Source: an uncultured Prevotellaceae bacterium
GTDB taxonomy: Bacteria > Bacteroidota > Bacteroidia > Bacteroidales > Muribaculaceae
Direction of reading: 5' to 3'
Assembly (NCBI GenBank): GCA_947165675.1
Contig: CAMVBJ010000016.1
Span: forward strand, 1 to 64,000
Length of the DNA stretch: 64,000 nt
Shown here: positions 25,320 to 34,016 of the stretch, one piece after another
Layout: each line of letters opens with the position of its first letter
Numbering within the stretch: the stretch's first letter is position 1
Made by a program: the position numbers and the translations under genes
The notes under the pieces: generated by a model
What the model saw: only the letters and a program-made list of their open reading frames with translations
Told to the model about the DNA's origin: nothing
Databases searched by the model: none

Positions 25320-25733
25320 TGCAGGAATCATCAGGCAAGTGTAACGCCTGCCACTATTGAGCATCAGCATCACCACATCTTCCTTTTCAATGATATTATG
25401 CACGTCATCCCAGCGGATGACGTGCTTTCTCATACGTATATCGGTAAAGTCCATTGTAATGCCATCACAAGCCAATGTCACCGTCTTGTCCATGATGGAC
25501 CATCTAGCCTCGGGCGACAAACCGTAGTAGATGTAAAGAAGAGCCAGTACCATCGGCAGGACGATGAACAGCACCATCAAGGCGACTATGAGAAAACGCA
25601 CATCCACCCACACAGCAAGAATGGCACACACCGCAACAGGCAACACCATCCACAGCCAGTTATCAGCCATAAACATCAAGCACACATGCCTCATGTACCG
25701 CCCTGCCGTGACACAACAATTCCCGATGGTCAT
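25260..25733 (-). CDS. YcxB-like small membrane protein
   Basis: 157 residues. Two adjacent membrane segments (about 26-43 and 45-69: WLWMVLPVAVCAILAVWV, FLIVALMVLFIVLPMVLALLY) are followed by a soluble YcxB-type domain (MDKTVTLACDGITMDFTDIRMRKHVIRWDDVHNIIEKEDVVMLML and RYTCLMIPASV). Its ATG overlaps the TGA of the upstream Ntn-hydrolase gene as ATGA, which fixes the start and suggests translational coupling. Its 3' end overlaps the convergent HU-CCDC81 gene. Function of the family is unknown. Confidence 0.7.
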   Translation of the reverse strand: MTIGNCCVTAGRYMRHVCLMFMADNWLWMVLPVAVCAILAVWVDVRFLIVALMVLFIVLPMVLALLYIYYGLSPEARWSIMDKTVTLACDGITMDFTDIRMRKHVIRWDDVHNIIEKEDVVMLMLNSGRRYTCLMIPASVVNPHVAQLLRQFVAQAH

Positions 25734-26881
25734 TTATTTCTTTTCTTTGTTCCTTTCTTAGTCTTGTTGTACAAGGCTCGACGACGGGCAATTTCCTCAT
25801 AGCCACGCTTGTAGGCTTGGCGGTTCTTGAGCGCCAATTGTTGGCAATAGCCTGTCCCCTCGTTGTTATAAAGCTTGGACAAGTTTAAGTACTGCTTGCC
25901 GTTGCCACGGACAACGGGAAAGACCTCTTCCTTGCGTTTGTTCACCTTGTCACACTGCACTGAGTGATTCTCGGCTGTGGTTCCAGTCAATTCGGGTGCC
26001 ACGCCATCCTCTCCCACCCAGCAGGGATACACCTCGGCACATGGAGGATACCCAAGTGCAATCCACATGGTCGTCAAGCGAGGATCCTCACCAGGGACTA
26101 TCCCCTCGATAACCACACTTGCAGTAGAAATACGACGCGGAATAAAGTCCTGGTCCACAATCCAGGTATCACCACTGCGAGTATAATCTTTACCAATCAG
26201 TGAGTTATAGAACGTGCGCGACAGTTCCTCGGTGAACACAGCAGGCGAGATATCCTGGGCTGCGATGTGGGGTGAGAGCAGCGTCTTCTCGTTTTTCTCT
26301 CGCACGTATCCCATACCCTTGTCCTTAGTGCCACTATAGGAGTAGTTGGTGCGGGTCAAAATGCCTTCTGAAGCATCTGCCAGGTCAAATTTCACATACT
26401 TGTAATTACCAGTCTCAAAATAAGCGCCATTGCCCAGTGCGTCAATGACACCGAAGTTGGCCTCCACACCTAAGGGCTTGGGAAGTGTCTTTAATAACCC
26501 CTCAAAATCGTCCACAGTCTTGCAACGCTCCAGGGCGTAACGCATCAACTCACCCTCGCGGTCCATGTTCTTGACACCATCGTTGCCATTCAGGTTGTAA
26601 GAAGCAGTATTCATGATGGCAAAGCCTGCCTCGTTGAAGCCCATCCACGCGGCAGTGTCTTGCAGATCGCGGGCATCAAACAGTGCTACAAACTCCATGA
26701 GCCCGTCATGAGCCATGACTCGCTCCACACGGTTATTCAGATCATTGGTGTCACGGTTTTTCCACATCAGCGGACGGCCGTTCACCGTCAGTTTGCCACT
26801 TACGATGGCTGACGTGCAGGCGTCAGCAACGATGATCACACCCATCATTGCCATTAATGCAATCAATAATCTCTTTCTCAT
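25730..26881 (-). CDS. Secreted Ntn-hydrolase (linear amide C-N hydrolase/acyltransferase-like)
   Basis: 383 residues. The signal peptide ends just before Cys in IIVADACTSAIVSGKLTVNGRPLMWKNRD. Processing would expose an N-terminal Cys nucleophile, as in Ntn hydrolases of the C45/C59/C69 types. MGFNEAGFAIMNTASYNLNG and ANFGVIDALGNGAYFETGNYKYVKF, with the conserved N and R around TRTNYSYSG, support this. It probably cleaves an amide such as a peptide or N-acyl compound in the periplasm. A basic C-terminus (RRRALYNKTKKGTKKRNK) is unusual. It lies 38 bp downstream of a C69 dipeptidase gene and is coupled to the YcxB-like gene. Confidence 0.82.
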   Translation of the reverse strand: MRKRLLIALMAMMGVIIVADACTSAIVSGKLTVNGRPLMWKNRDTNDLNNRVERVMAHDGLMEFVALFDARDLQDTAAWMGFNEAGFAIMNTASYNLNGNDGVKNMDREGELMRYALERCKTVDDFEGLLKTLPKPLGVEANFGVIDALGNGAYFETGNYKYVKFDLADASEGILTRTNYSYSGTKDKGMGYVREKNEKTLLSPHIAAQDISPAVFTEELSRTFYNSLIGKDYTRSGDTWIVDQDFIPRRISTASVVIEGIVPGEDPRLTTMWIALGYPPCAEVYPCWVGEDGVAPELTGTTAENHSVQCDKVNKRKEEVFPVVRGNGKQYLNLSKLYNNEGTGYCQQLALKNRQAYKRGYEEIARRRALYNKTKKGTKKRNK

Positions 26882-26919
26882 ATCATTGAAATTTTAGTTA
26901 TGCTGTATTCTTATCAAAA

Positions 26920-28542
26920 TTAGAAGCCTTTCCATGACTGGAGCCAGAAGTCGTGGGCCATCATCTGCCAGCGGTAGGCAGCGGCGCCGAGACAGTCGGT
27001 AGTGTAGTCGTTGAGGAACTGGGCCGCCTTCTTGCTATCCTGGGTATTGAGGTCTTGCCAGGTCTTTTCTACCATCGGCAACTCACTGATGCCTTTCTCC
27101 AGGAAGTGGTCACGGGCGGGCTCAAGAGTCTTGCGATAAACGCCCCAACGCAGACTGGCCAAGCGGTTGGCCTTACGGAATTGCCACAGTGCGGTCTCGT
27201 CGTTCTCGGCACTGTGTCCGCACACCTTCATCGATGCGGGCAGATCGGTATTGCCACAGAAGACTGGGAATCTGGGACTCTGACCAGGGTTGTCAAATGC
27301 AAGCCATGCGACTCCGCCCACCTCATCGGGTAGCCATGAGCGCAACTGGATGACCGTACTGTAAGAGCACCAGGGAACACTGACGGTGCGGGTCCATTTC
27401 ATCGCCGAGTCACCCATGGCATAAAACATCGCCAACTGTTCGTTAGTAATCCAGGGATTGGCTACGGGCGACACAATGCTGTCAGGCTCATTCTTGTTGA
27501 TGTTGCCCTGCTTATCCTTACGCTTGGGGTTAGGGATCTTGTGGCGGGCGCTCAAGTCAAGTTCAGAGCCCTCATAGTAGCTGCCCAACAGACGGGAGAC
27601 GTCCTGAACGCTTACCTTACGATCAGGCTTAATGCTCAGTGGCAGGTTCTCTATAGTATCGGTCAGTCCTAACGACGGAGCGAGTTGCTGCATGATATAT
27701 AGTTCACGAATGCTGTAATTCTTGACCTGCTTGAGGTAGTTGGTGCCACTGTAAGCTTTCCAGAAACAAAATGTCTCCTTTCCGTCCCAGAGTTTCAACT
27801 TCTTAGCCACTTCAAACACATTGTCCGAGGCCATATAGTGATCAGGATCCTTCAAGTCGAGGAATCCGATACGCGAGATGTTGGCCGAAACAGTAATCTC
27901 ATCATCAGGGATGCGAACGGCCGCCCATACTCCACCAACCTTTTTAGGTCCCTCGCCAAAAACCTCAAAAATCCAGGCTTCATTTTTATCGGCAATCGTC
28001 AGGCATTCCCCGCTGTCACCATATCCATATTTCTTGATCAGTTCACCCATGAGCCGGATTGCGTCACGAGCCGTGGAGCAACGTTCAAGTGCGATACGCG
28101 CCAATTCCTCAATCATGAATATACCGACCTTGTTCTGCAATGTATCACGCCCTGAAATGGTAGTCTCTCCCATGGCCAGTTGCTTCTCATTCAAGCAGGG
28201 ATAGGCCGTGTCGAGAAAACGATAGGTGTGACGCACCTGCGGGATAGTACCCGTCTGCGTCATGCCCGTCACGTCACCGGGCGTGACAGTGTGAAAGCGA
28301 TTGCGATAGACAGCAGTCACTGTATCACGATCGTAGTCGCGTGCGGGTGCCATTGTCATCCATGTTCGATAACGCGCGTCACAGGTATGGGAAGTAATGA
28401 CCGACCCATCAGCACTGGCCAGCTTTCCAACCATAATACTTGTACAGGACTCGGTCATGCGTTCAGCATCCTGTGCACTGATTGTCACGGAACTCGCCAT
28501 CAAGATGAAGATGGCTATTAGCATATTCAAGTTTCTTATCAT
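26920..28542 (-). CDS. C69-family dipeptidase
   Basis: 540 residues. The signal peptide (1-23, ILMASSVTISAQDAERM) leads to CTSIMVGKLASADGSVITSHTCDARYRTWM, the C69 (PepD) N-terminus with the catalytic Cys. YGYGDSGECLTIADKNEAWIFEVFGEGP, VWAAVRIPDDEITVSANISRI and WLAFDNPGQSPRFPVFCGNTDLP are further family blocks. It hydrolyses dipeptides, probably in the periplasm. It is likely the first gene of a three-gene minus-strand unit with the Ntn hydrolase and the YcxB-like protein. Confidence 0.92.
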   Translation of the reverse strand: MIRNLNMLIAIFILMASSVTISAQDAERMTESCTSIMVGKLASADGSVITSHTCDARYRTWMTMAPARDYDRDTVTAVYRNRFHTVTPGDVTGMTQTGTIPQVRHTYRFLDTAYPCLNEKQLAMGETTISGRDTLQNKVGIFMIEELARIALERCSTARDAIRLMGELIKKYGYGDSGECLTIADKNEAWIFEVFGEGPKKVGGVWAAVRIPDDEITVSANISRIGFLDLKDPDHYMASDNVFEVAKKLKLWDGKETFCFWKAYSGTNYLKQVKNYSIRELYIMQQLAPSLGLTDTIENLPLSIKPDRKVSVQDVSRLLGSYYEGSELDLSARHKIPNPKRKDKQGNINKNEPDSIVSPVANPWITNEQLAMFYAMGDSAMKWTRTVSVPWCSYSTVIQLRSWLPDEVGGVAWLAFDNPGQSPRFPVFCGNTDLPASMKVCGHSAENDETALWQFRKANRLASLRWGVYRKTLEPARDHFLEKGISELPMVEKTWQDLNTQDSKKAAQFLNDYTTDCLGAAAYRWQMMAHDFWLQSWKGF

Positions 28543-28563
28543 AGTTCAAATTGTTAAGCAACT

Positions 28564-28571
28564 GCAAAGGT
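28564..28571 (-). promoter_or_regulatory. Promoter box of the C69 dipeptidase unit
   Basis: TACCTTTG on the minus strand, 22 bp from the start at 28542. Confidence 0.55.
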
Positions 28572-28716
28572 AATGCTTTTTCCCGACCATCCCAAATATA
28601 ACAAGTGCAGGCTTTTCAAGCAATAAGTCAAAGGAAACCATGCAAATCTACAAAAAGGTGGTCCCGCTCAAAGCGAGACCACACATGCATGAATCAAAAT
28701 TCAGAAGAATCGTAGA

Positions 28717-30456
28717 TTACTTCACAACATACTTCTTGCCATTGTGAATGTAGATACCACGCTGAGAAGGAGCATTCACACGGATACCCTCGATAGTGTA
28801 CCATGCACCATTATCCTCGTTAATGGTCAATTCCTCAACCGCAGTTGACTTTCTGTAGATCTGGAACTGCCCATAGGAGTCAGCCTCCAGGCCATAGTAG
28901 TAATCGGTTTCCGGAACCTCAACGATCACATCATAGATACCCACCTCAACGGGAGCCTCGGTCAGGATCTCACCAGTAGCCACATTGACATAGGTGACAA
29001 TGGGAGTACCGTCACCGACAACGACCTGTACTGTCGCGCCATGAGCCTCACCGTCGTACATAACATCCTCAGGCAGAGTAACAATAATTTCGGTCTGTCC
29101 CTTGTCGATCGTGAACTCGACAGTGTAGATACCGATCGTGTTCTGATCGTAGTCGCCGAAGATCTGATAGAAGTAGTCACCAGGCTCAACGTACTCGCCC
29201 TCGGTGCCAACAACATAGATCTCACCGTCATAGGTCACATTGTAGATCTGCGGTTCACCATTGTAAGTACGGTCCTCGAAGCCCTCTACATTGAAGGAGC
29301 GAACATCGGTCCAGCTGAGGCCATTGAGTTCGGTGTAGTTATCCAAGCCATCGTTGAAGCGCAGGTTCAAAGTATGCAAAGTGATATTTTCAAGATCGAA
29401 GCGCATGATGAACTCCAGATCATAGTCCTCGCCCGAGATGAGCGGTTGCTCGATGCGAATCCACTCGCCACCATCGACTTGATACTCGATGTAACCGTTC
29501 TGGCCATAGGGGTGCTCATAGTAACCCCAGATGTGAGCGGGGTGACCTGTACCCAGATCGTTCCAAGCATCAATATTATAAGCCTCGACCTCATAGGTGA
29601 AATGATCCTCACCGGGAACAACGGGTTCCTCATAGTCAATCTCACCAACACTAATTACCCAAGACAATTCAATGGTCTCACCCGGCTCAATCACGCGATT
29701 CTTCCAGCAGAAGCCCATACCACAGTCATAGTTGCCGTTCTCCTGCATGTAGTTGGAGATATTGGTGCTGTAGCTGCCAACAATCTGGTAGGGATAGTAA
29801 TTATTACGGTAGAAACCGAACCAATAGTCATCGATGGGGGTTGCACCAGTAACGCCTTCGCCAAAGAGCGCGCACAACAGCGGAGTGTTCTGAGTATTCT
29901 GATATTTCATCTTAATACCATAAACATAGTCCTGGCTGTTTTTCAGGCGCTCCAGTGGAGCCCTGTCGTTGTCACCAATCATGATATCACCCCAAACACC
30001 TGCATTAACGGTCACAGCCTGATCGTTAGTATTGGTCAAGGTATAGATGATCCTTGCCGCAACATCACCTTGAGGTTCAAGGCTTGTGTTAAAGGTCACA
30101 CCATTGGCGGTGGTACCAGTCCGAGCATTCACCTGAACAGCATTGTTGCCATCCACCTGAAATGCTGCAAGGAAACCGGCACCAGCCCTTTTGATAAAAC
30201 CGAGCAAGCCATTGCTCTCATAGGTTGATGAGTAGTAACGGTCATTAATTTCGCCCAGAATGCTGACACCAACGATGGTGCCAGGACCAGCGGCTTGACG
30301 TTCTATCATACTGTAATAAATTGAGGTGTTGCCTAACTGCGTGAACTCAGAAGGCAGGTTGTCGAAGATGGCAGAACGCATCGGCTCTTTTTCCTGAGCA
30401 TTCGTTGCGAATGCACCAGCAATCAAGAGCAACATAAGTAAAGTAAGCTTCTTCAT
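28717..30456 (-). CDS. Secreted surface protein with MBG-like domain and T9SS-like tail
   Basis: 579 residues from ATG 30456; a TTG two codons upstream is less likely. A signal peptide (LTLLMLLLIAGAFATNAQ) precedes a ~240-residue beta-rich region I do not recognise (IYYSMIERQAAGPGTIVGVSILGEINDRYYSS). The second half contains MBG-type repeats (RTYNGEPQIYNVTYDGEIYVVGTEG, DVMYDGEAHGATVQVVVGDGTPIVTYVN). The last ~35 residues (GAWYTIEGIRVNAPSQRGIYIHNGKKYVVK) have the form of the sorting/anchoring tails seen on Bacteroidales secreted proteins. This tail differs from the dockerin-like ends of other proteins here. A long AT-rich leader precedes it, with box TAATTTTG at 30580-30573. Confidence 0.75.
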   Translation of the reverse strand: MKKLTLLMLLLIAGAFATNAQEKEPMRSAIFDNLPSEFTQLGNTSIYYSMIERQAAGPGTIVGVSILGEINDRYYSSTYESNGLLGFIKRAGAGFLAAFQVDGNNAVQVNARTGTTANGVTFNTSLEPQGDVAARIIYTLTNTNDQAVTVNAGVWGDIMIGDNDRAPLERLKNSQDYVYGIKMKYQNTQNTPLLCALFGEGVTGATPIDDYWFGFYRNNYYPYQIVGSYSTNISNYMQENGNYDCGMGFCWKNRVIEPGETIELSWVISVGEIDYEEPVVPGEDHFTYEVEAYNIDAWNDLGTGHPAHIWGYYEHPYGQNGYIEYQVDGGEWIRIEQPLISGEDYDLEFIMRFDLENITLHTLNLRFNDGLDNYTELNGLSWTDVRSFNVEGFEDRTYNGEPQIYNVTYDGEIYVVGTEGEYVEPGDYFYQIFGDYDQNTIGIYTVEFTIDKGQTEIIVTLPEDVMYDGEAHGATVQVVVGDGTPIVTYVNVATGEILTEAPVEVGIYDVIVEVPETDYYYGLEADSYGQFQIYRKSTAVEELTINEDNGAWYTIEGIRVNAPSQRGIYIHNGKKYVVK

Positions 30457-30572
30457 AATCAATAAGTTTTAATAAGTTAATAAAGTTAATAAATTTATTG
30501 TGAAATCTTCAGTGTAAATCAGTTTTCTTTCATAATCACCCACCTGAACAAATCCCACTAAATTATGACATC

Positions 30573-30580
30573 CAAAATTA
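30573..30580 (-). promoter_or_regulatory. Candidate promoter box of the surface protein gene
   Basis: TAATTTTG on the minus strand gives a ~110-nt AT-rich leader. The 30457-30700 gap otherwise holds the fucosidase terminator and nothing else that I see. Confidence 0.4.
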
Positions 30581-30652
30581 CAACAAAAAAAATAATATTT
30601 CGAAGCAAAAAATGTTAATAAATTATAATTTAATATCATTTTCGCAACAAAG

Positions 30653-30688
30653 CCAAAAAAGCGTAACTAAAAGCACGTCCATTTAGCG
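30653..30688 (-). terminator. Terminator after the fucosidase gene
   Basis: On the minus strand GCG-CTAAA, a ~10-nt loop, TTTAG-TTA-CGC and then TTTTTT, 13 bp past the stop codon. The stem has a small internal bulge. Confidence 0.5.
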
Positions 30689-30700
30689 CATTTGAAAGCA

Positions 30701-32014
30701 CTACCTCAACACGATTTCCACAATGGCATCTACCCCACCAGGGACAGCAGGAAGCTGTATCGTTATGCCGTTGCCTGTGACTGCATAATCTAACTTACTT
30801 CCGCCATCGAAGAGCCGAACTTGCTTTACACGCTTTCCACTCAATGGCAGATAAAGGGCATCGTCCTGAAGGTCGAGAATGTGGACATAGAGGATATTGC
30901 CACGCTGTGTGGTCACTCCCCAGTCATGAGGAGGTATGATGCCGCCACGCGTGCCATAAATCGTCTCGCCATACTGTCGCATCCATTCACCCAGGGCCTG
31001 GAGACGCTCAACCGCCTCGTCTGGCAGACAACCATCGGGACGTGGACCGACATTGATGAGCAGATTGCCGTTGCGACCAGCCGCCTTGACCAGCGTACGG
31101 ATGATTTCGTCACTACTCTTGTAATTCTTGTCGGTGATGCGGTAACCCCAGGTGTTGTTCATCGTCATGCAGGTCTCGAGGGGCAGGTGGCTAATGCCGC
31201 TCTCGCCCGAGTAACCCGCGGTGTTCTCGCCTGGAATGTCCTGTTCAAAAATCTGGATGTCCTCGCCTGCGATGGGTACCTCGTGGTGGTTGTTGCCGAT
31301 GAGGCACGATGGCTGCAAGCGGTGAATGAGGGCGTATTGCTCGTCAAGTTGCCAGTCAAAGGGGGTCGGGTCGGCATCATGCTCCCACTTGCCGTCAAAC
31401 CAGATGGCACCCACTGGACCGTAGTTGGTCAGCAACTCGGTCAACTGGTCGTTCATGAACTTGTAATACTGTGGCCAGTTGTTGGTTGCGGGATCGTGCG
31501 GCAAGTCCTTCTGGTGGCGGCCCAAGGGGTAGTCCAGGCGGTGCCAGTCCAGGTGGGAGTAGTAGAAGTGCAACTTGATACCATGGCGCTGGCAAGCGTC
31601 GGCAAGTTCCTTCAATACGTCGCGCTTGAATGGCGTTGCATCCACGATGTTGTAGTCGCTCACGTTACTCTTGAACATCGAGAAGCCGTCATGGTGGCGC
31701 GAGGTGATGCAGATGTAGCGGGCGCCCGCGTCCTTGATGGCGCGCACCCACTCGTCAGCATCAAAGCGCGAGGGGTAGAAGCCCGCCGGCAGTTGGGCAT
31801 ACTCATCGCGGTCAATCTTCTTGTTGTGCATGACCCACTCGCCGTCGGCCAGCATGGAATAGACACCCCAGTGGATAAACACACCCAACTTGTTGTCCTG
31901 GAACTCCTCGCGGGCCTTGAGATTGGCCTCGCTGGGCACATAGGCAGTCTGCTGGGCTGCAACTCCCAGCCAGGCACTGACGGCCATAATCATTGCAAAA
32001 ACTGTCTTCTTCAT
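30701..32014 (-). CDS. Alpha-L-fucosidase (GH29)
   Basis: 437 residues. The signal peptide (1-20) is followed by the GH29 barrel: NKLGVFIHWGVYSMLADGEWVMHN, ARYICITSRHHDGFSMFKSNVSDYN, IKLHFYYSHLDWHR and GPVGAIWFDGKWE, where the Asp of WFDG is the expected nucleophile. NLLINVGPRPDGCLPDEAVERLQALGEWM closes the domain. It releases L-fucose from host glycans or plant polymers, probably in the periplasm. Its ATG overlaps the stop of the upstream esterase gene (ATGA), so the two are translationally coupled. Confidence 0.95.
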   Translation of the reverse strand: MKKTVFAMIMAVSAWLGVAAQQTAYVPSEANLKAREEFQDNKLGVFIHWGVYSMLADGEWVMHNKKIDRDEYAQLPAGFYPSRFDADEWVRAIKDAGARYICITSRHHDGFSMFKSNVSDYNIVDATPFKRDVLKELADACQRHGIKLHFYYSHLDWHRLDYPLGRHQKDLPHDPATNNWPQYYKFMNDQLTELLTNYGPVGAIWFDGKWEHDADPTPFDWQLDEQYALIHRLQPSCLIGNNHHEVPIAGEDIQIFEQDIPGENTAGYSGESGISHLPLETCMTMNNTWGYRITDKNYKSSDEIIRTLVKAAGRNGNLLINVGPRPDGCLPDEAVERLQALGEWMRQYGETIYGTRGGIIPPHDWGVTTQRGNILYVHILDLQDDALYLPLSGKRVKQVRLFDGGSKLDYAVTGNGITIQLPAVPGGVDAIVEIVLR

Positions 32015-33783
32015 TTTTCAGTATCTTTTGTAGTTTTCTTTTTGAATAATCGACGGAAACGGAAAAAGAGCCACAAGAGCAGCAACAACAGGGCAACGAA
32101 TGAGCCCAATGCAATGCCCGCATACCACGGGGCCTTGTCGAGCAGGTCGCTAAAGACGGGAGAGATATATTCCCGCATGAGCGGCGCGATGAGTTGCCGC
32201 TGCTTAGATATGGGATCATCTTCCAGCCGAATGGAGTCGCCCAACAACATTGTCGCGCGTTGTGTCGATTCGTAGGCTGGCCAATAGTGTCCTCCAATAC
32301 TGGGGTTGCCTGTGGCAGCAAAGTTGACCCACATCTGTTGCACCAGTGCGGCCAACGCTGAGTCTGGTTCCTCATCGGTTTTAATCTGGCGCCCCGTGTT
32401 GAGGACATAGCACACTTCACTACCATGGCACGCGCCATAGACGGAATCACTCAATGGTTTGCCCCACATATACATATAAGTCCTGCCTCCCGCCGTAGCA
32501 TGGCGTTGCGCCATCTCGATGGCGGGCCCGTTGAACATCAAGTCGTTCAAGAAATCAACAGCAGGCCGTTTTTGCCCGAAGACATTCTCGTCATAATCAA
32601 TGTAACGCTGAGCATTGCCGCGCTGGGCGCTGTCGAGCGACAAGACGATGTAACGGGCCCATAACCAGGTGGCCACGTCAAACTTGTCCTCGCCGCCCAT
32701 AGCATCAACCCAGTAGCGCGCCTCGTCGACTGTGGTGCCGATAAGCATATCGATGCCCGCATTGAAGCCGTCAAAACGGCTATAAGGATCCTCGGGAATC
32801 AACTGGCCGTCACGCTCGGGGAAACGGTAAAACTGACCCACCTCGTCGTTGAGGGAAATAATCTGGTTTAGAGAGAGGCGCTTCAGGTCGGCAACTGTCT
32901 TGGCCCCGGTTGCTTTGAGCACACGATGGGTTAGGCGCTGGCAGTCCTCACGGCTACTGGTGAAGGCCACACTGCCGCTCTGCATGATGGCACGATGGAA
33001 AAGTCCCTGTGCCTCATCGATGCTGGCCAGTAGTGCCACACTCCCCGCCCCTGCCGAGTGACCCATGATGGTCACATTACCGGGATCGCCACCAAAGGCG
33101 GCTATGTTTCTCTTGACCCATCGCAGGGCTTCGACCTGGTCGAGCAGGCCCAGATTGCCACTGCGCGCATAGTCTTTACCGTCAGGCAACAACGTGAGGT
33201 CCAAAAAGCCGAGCAATCCCAGTCGATAGTTGATGGACACAAATACGACCTCGGGGTGAGCCTTGACAAAGCGGTCGCCCCAGTTGCGGGGACTGGCCGT
33301 GCCGTCGCTCACGTAGGAGCCACCATGAATCCACACCATAACGGGGCGGCGCGCACTGCGCATACCAGCAGCAGCCGTCCACACGTTGAGTGTCAGGCAG
33401 TCCTCGCCTTGGGGATAGAGCGAGGCGGCATTGCCCTGGCTGCGAGACTGGATCGAACTGTGGCCAAAGTATTTAGCCTCCCGCACCAGCCGACTGTCAG
33501 GCTCGGGCTGAGCAACCTGCCATCGACGCTCACCCGTGGGCTGGACGGCATAGGGGATGCCCTTGAAGGCGAGCAACGAACTGTCGCGCTGACCAACGAA
33601 GATACCATTGGCTACCTCCACAGCCAGCGAGTCAGGGTAATCCCCCTCAATGACTTTATTCACGCCATATAGGGCCGTCATTTCCTGCTCCAGCACGGAC
33701 GGTTGTTTGGGCTGAGGTTCCTGCTTGGAGCCACACGCAACCAGCAGCAGAGCAATAACCGACAAAAACGTAATATGTCTCAT
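32011..33783 (-). CDS. Type-B carboxylesterase lipoprotein with C-terminal membrane helix
   Basis: 590 residues. A lipoprotein signal (MRHITFLSVIALLLVACGSK, Cys17) is followed by the alpha/beta-hydrolase domain: GIPYAVQPTGERRW, EDCLTLNVWTAA, PVMVWIHGGSYVSDG (oxyanion hole), and the nucleophile elbow MGHSAGAGSVALLAS. A hydrophobic helix near the C-terminus (IALGSFVALLLLLLWLFF) with a basic end (RFRRLFKKKTTKD) is extra to the family. It is coupled to a fucosidase gene, so removal of O-acetyl groups before fucosidase action is a reasonable inference. Confidence 0.9.
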   Translation of the reverse strand: MRHITFLSVIALLLVACGSKQEPQPKQPSVLEQEMTALYGVNKVIEGDYPDSLAVEVANGIFVGQRDSSLLAFKGIPYAVQPTGERRWQVAQPEPDSRLVREAKYFGHSSIQSRSQGNAASLYPQGEDCLTLNVWTAAAGMRSARRPVMVWIHGGSYVSDGTASPRNWGDRFVKAHPEVVFVSINYRLGLLGFLDLTLLPDGKDYARSGNLGLLDQVEALRWVKRNIAAFGGDPGNVTIMGHSAGAGSVALLASIDEAQGLFHRAIMQSGSVAFTSSREDCQRLTHRVLKATGAKTVADLKRLSLNQIISLNDEVGQFYRFPERDGQLIPEDPYSRFDGFNAGIDMLIGTTVDEARYWVDAMGGEDKFDVATWLWARYIVLSLDSAQRGNAQRYIDYDENVFGQKRPAVDFLNDLMFNGPAIEMAQRHATAGGRTYMYMWGKPLSDSVYGACHGSEVCYVLNTGRQIKTDEEPDSALAALVQQMWVNFAATGNPSIGGHYWPAYESTQRATMLLGDSIRLEDDPISKQRQLIAPLMREYISPVFSDLLDKAPWYAGIALGSFVALLLLLLWLFFRFRRLFKKKTTKDTEK

Positions 33784-33806
33784 ATCATTGTTTTAATAGA
33801 AGAGCA

Positions 33807-33814
33807 CAAAGGTA
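33807..33814 (-). promoter_or_regulatory. Promoter box of the esterase-fucosidase operon
   Basis: TACCTTTG on the minus strand, 24 bp from the start codon at 33783. Confidence 0.55.
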
Positions 33815-33862
33815 GTGAAACTTGCGCATAACTGCAAAAATCCATTTGCCAACATCATTCCG

Positions 33863-33934
33863 TGGGACACGGGGACGGTTCTTTTGTCCCATTTTTGGCT
33901 CAAAATGGGACAAAAGAACCGTCCCCGTGTCCCA
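33863..33934. repeat. Perfect 33-bp-arm palindrome (GGGACACGGGGACGG type)
   Basis: Left arm 33863-33895 and right arm 33902-33934 are exact complements around a 6-nt loop TGGCTC. The outer part GGGACACGGGGACGGTTC is, from memory, a palindromic repeat seen in many unrelated bacteria and associated with REP-type elements. It lies between divergent genes and has no T-run. Confidence 0.85.
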
Positions 33935-33981
33935 AATTCAAATAACTAAGGGGTAAAAAGAGAAAAGTGAAAACTTTGTTG

Positions 33982-33989
33982 TACCTTTG
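33982..33989 (+). promoter_or_regulatory. Promoter box of ftsY
   Basis: TACCTTTG, 27 bp before ATG 34017. It lies inside the upstream open frame and so excludes an earlier start. Confidence 0.55.
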
Positions 33990-34016
33990 TACCCAAATAT
34001 CAAAAACGAAACAAGT

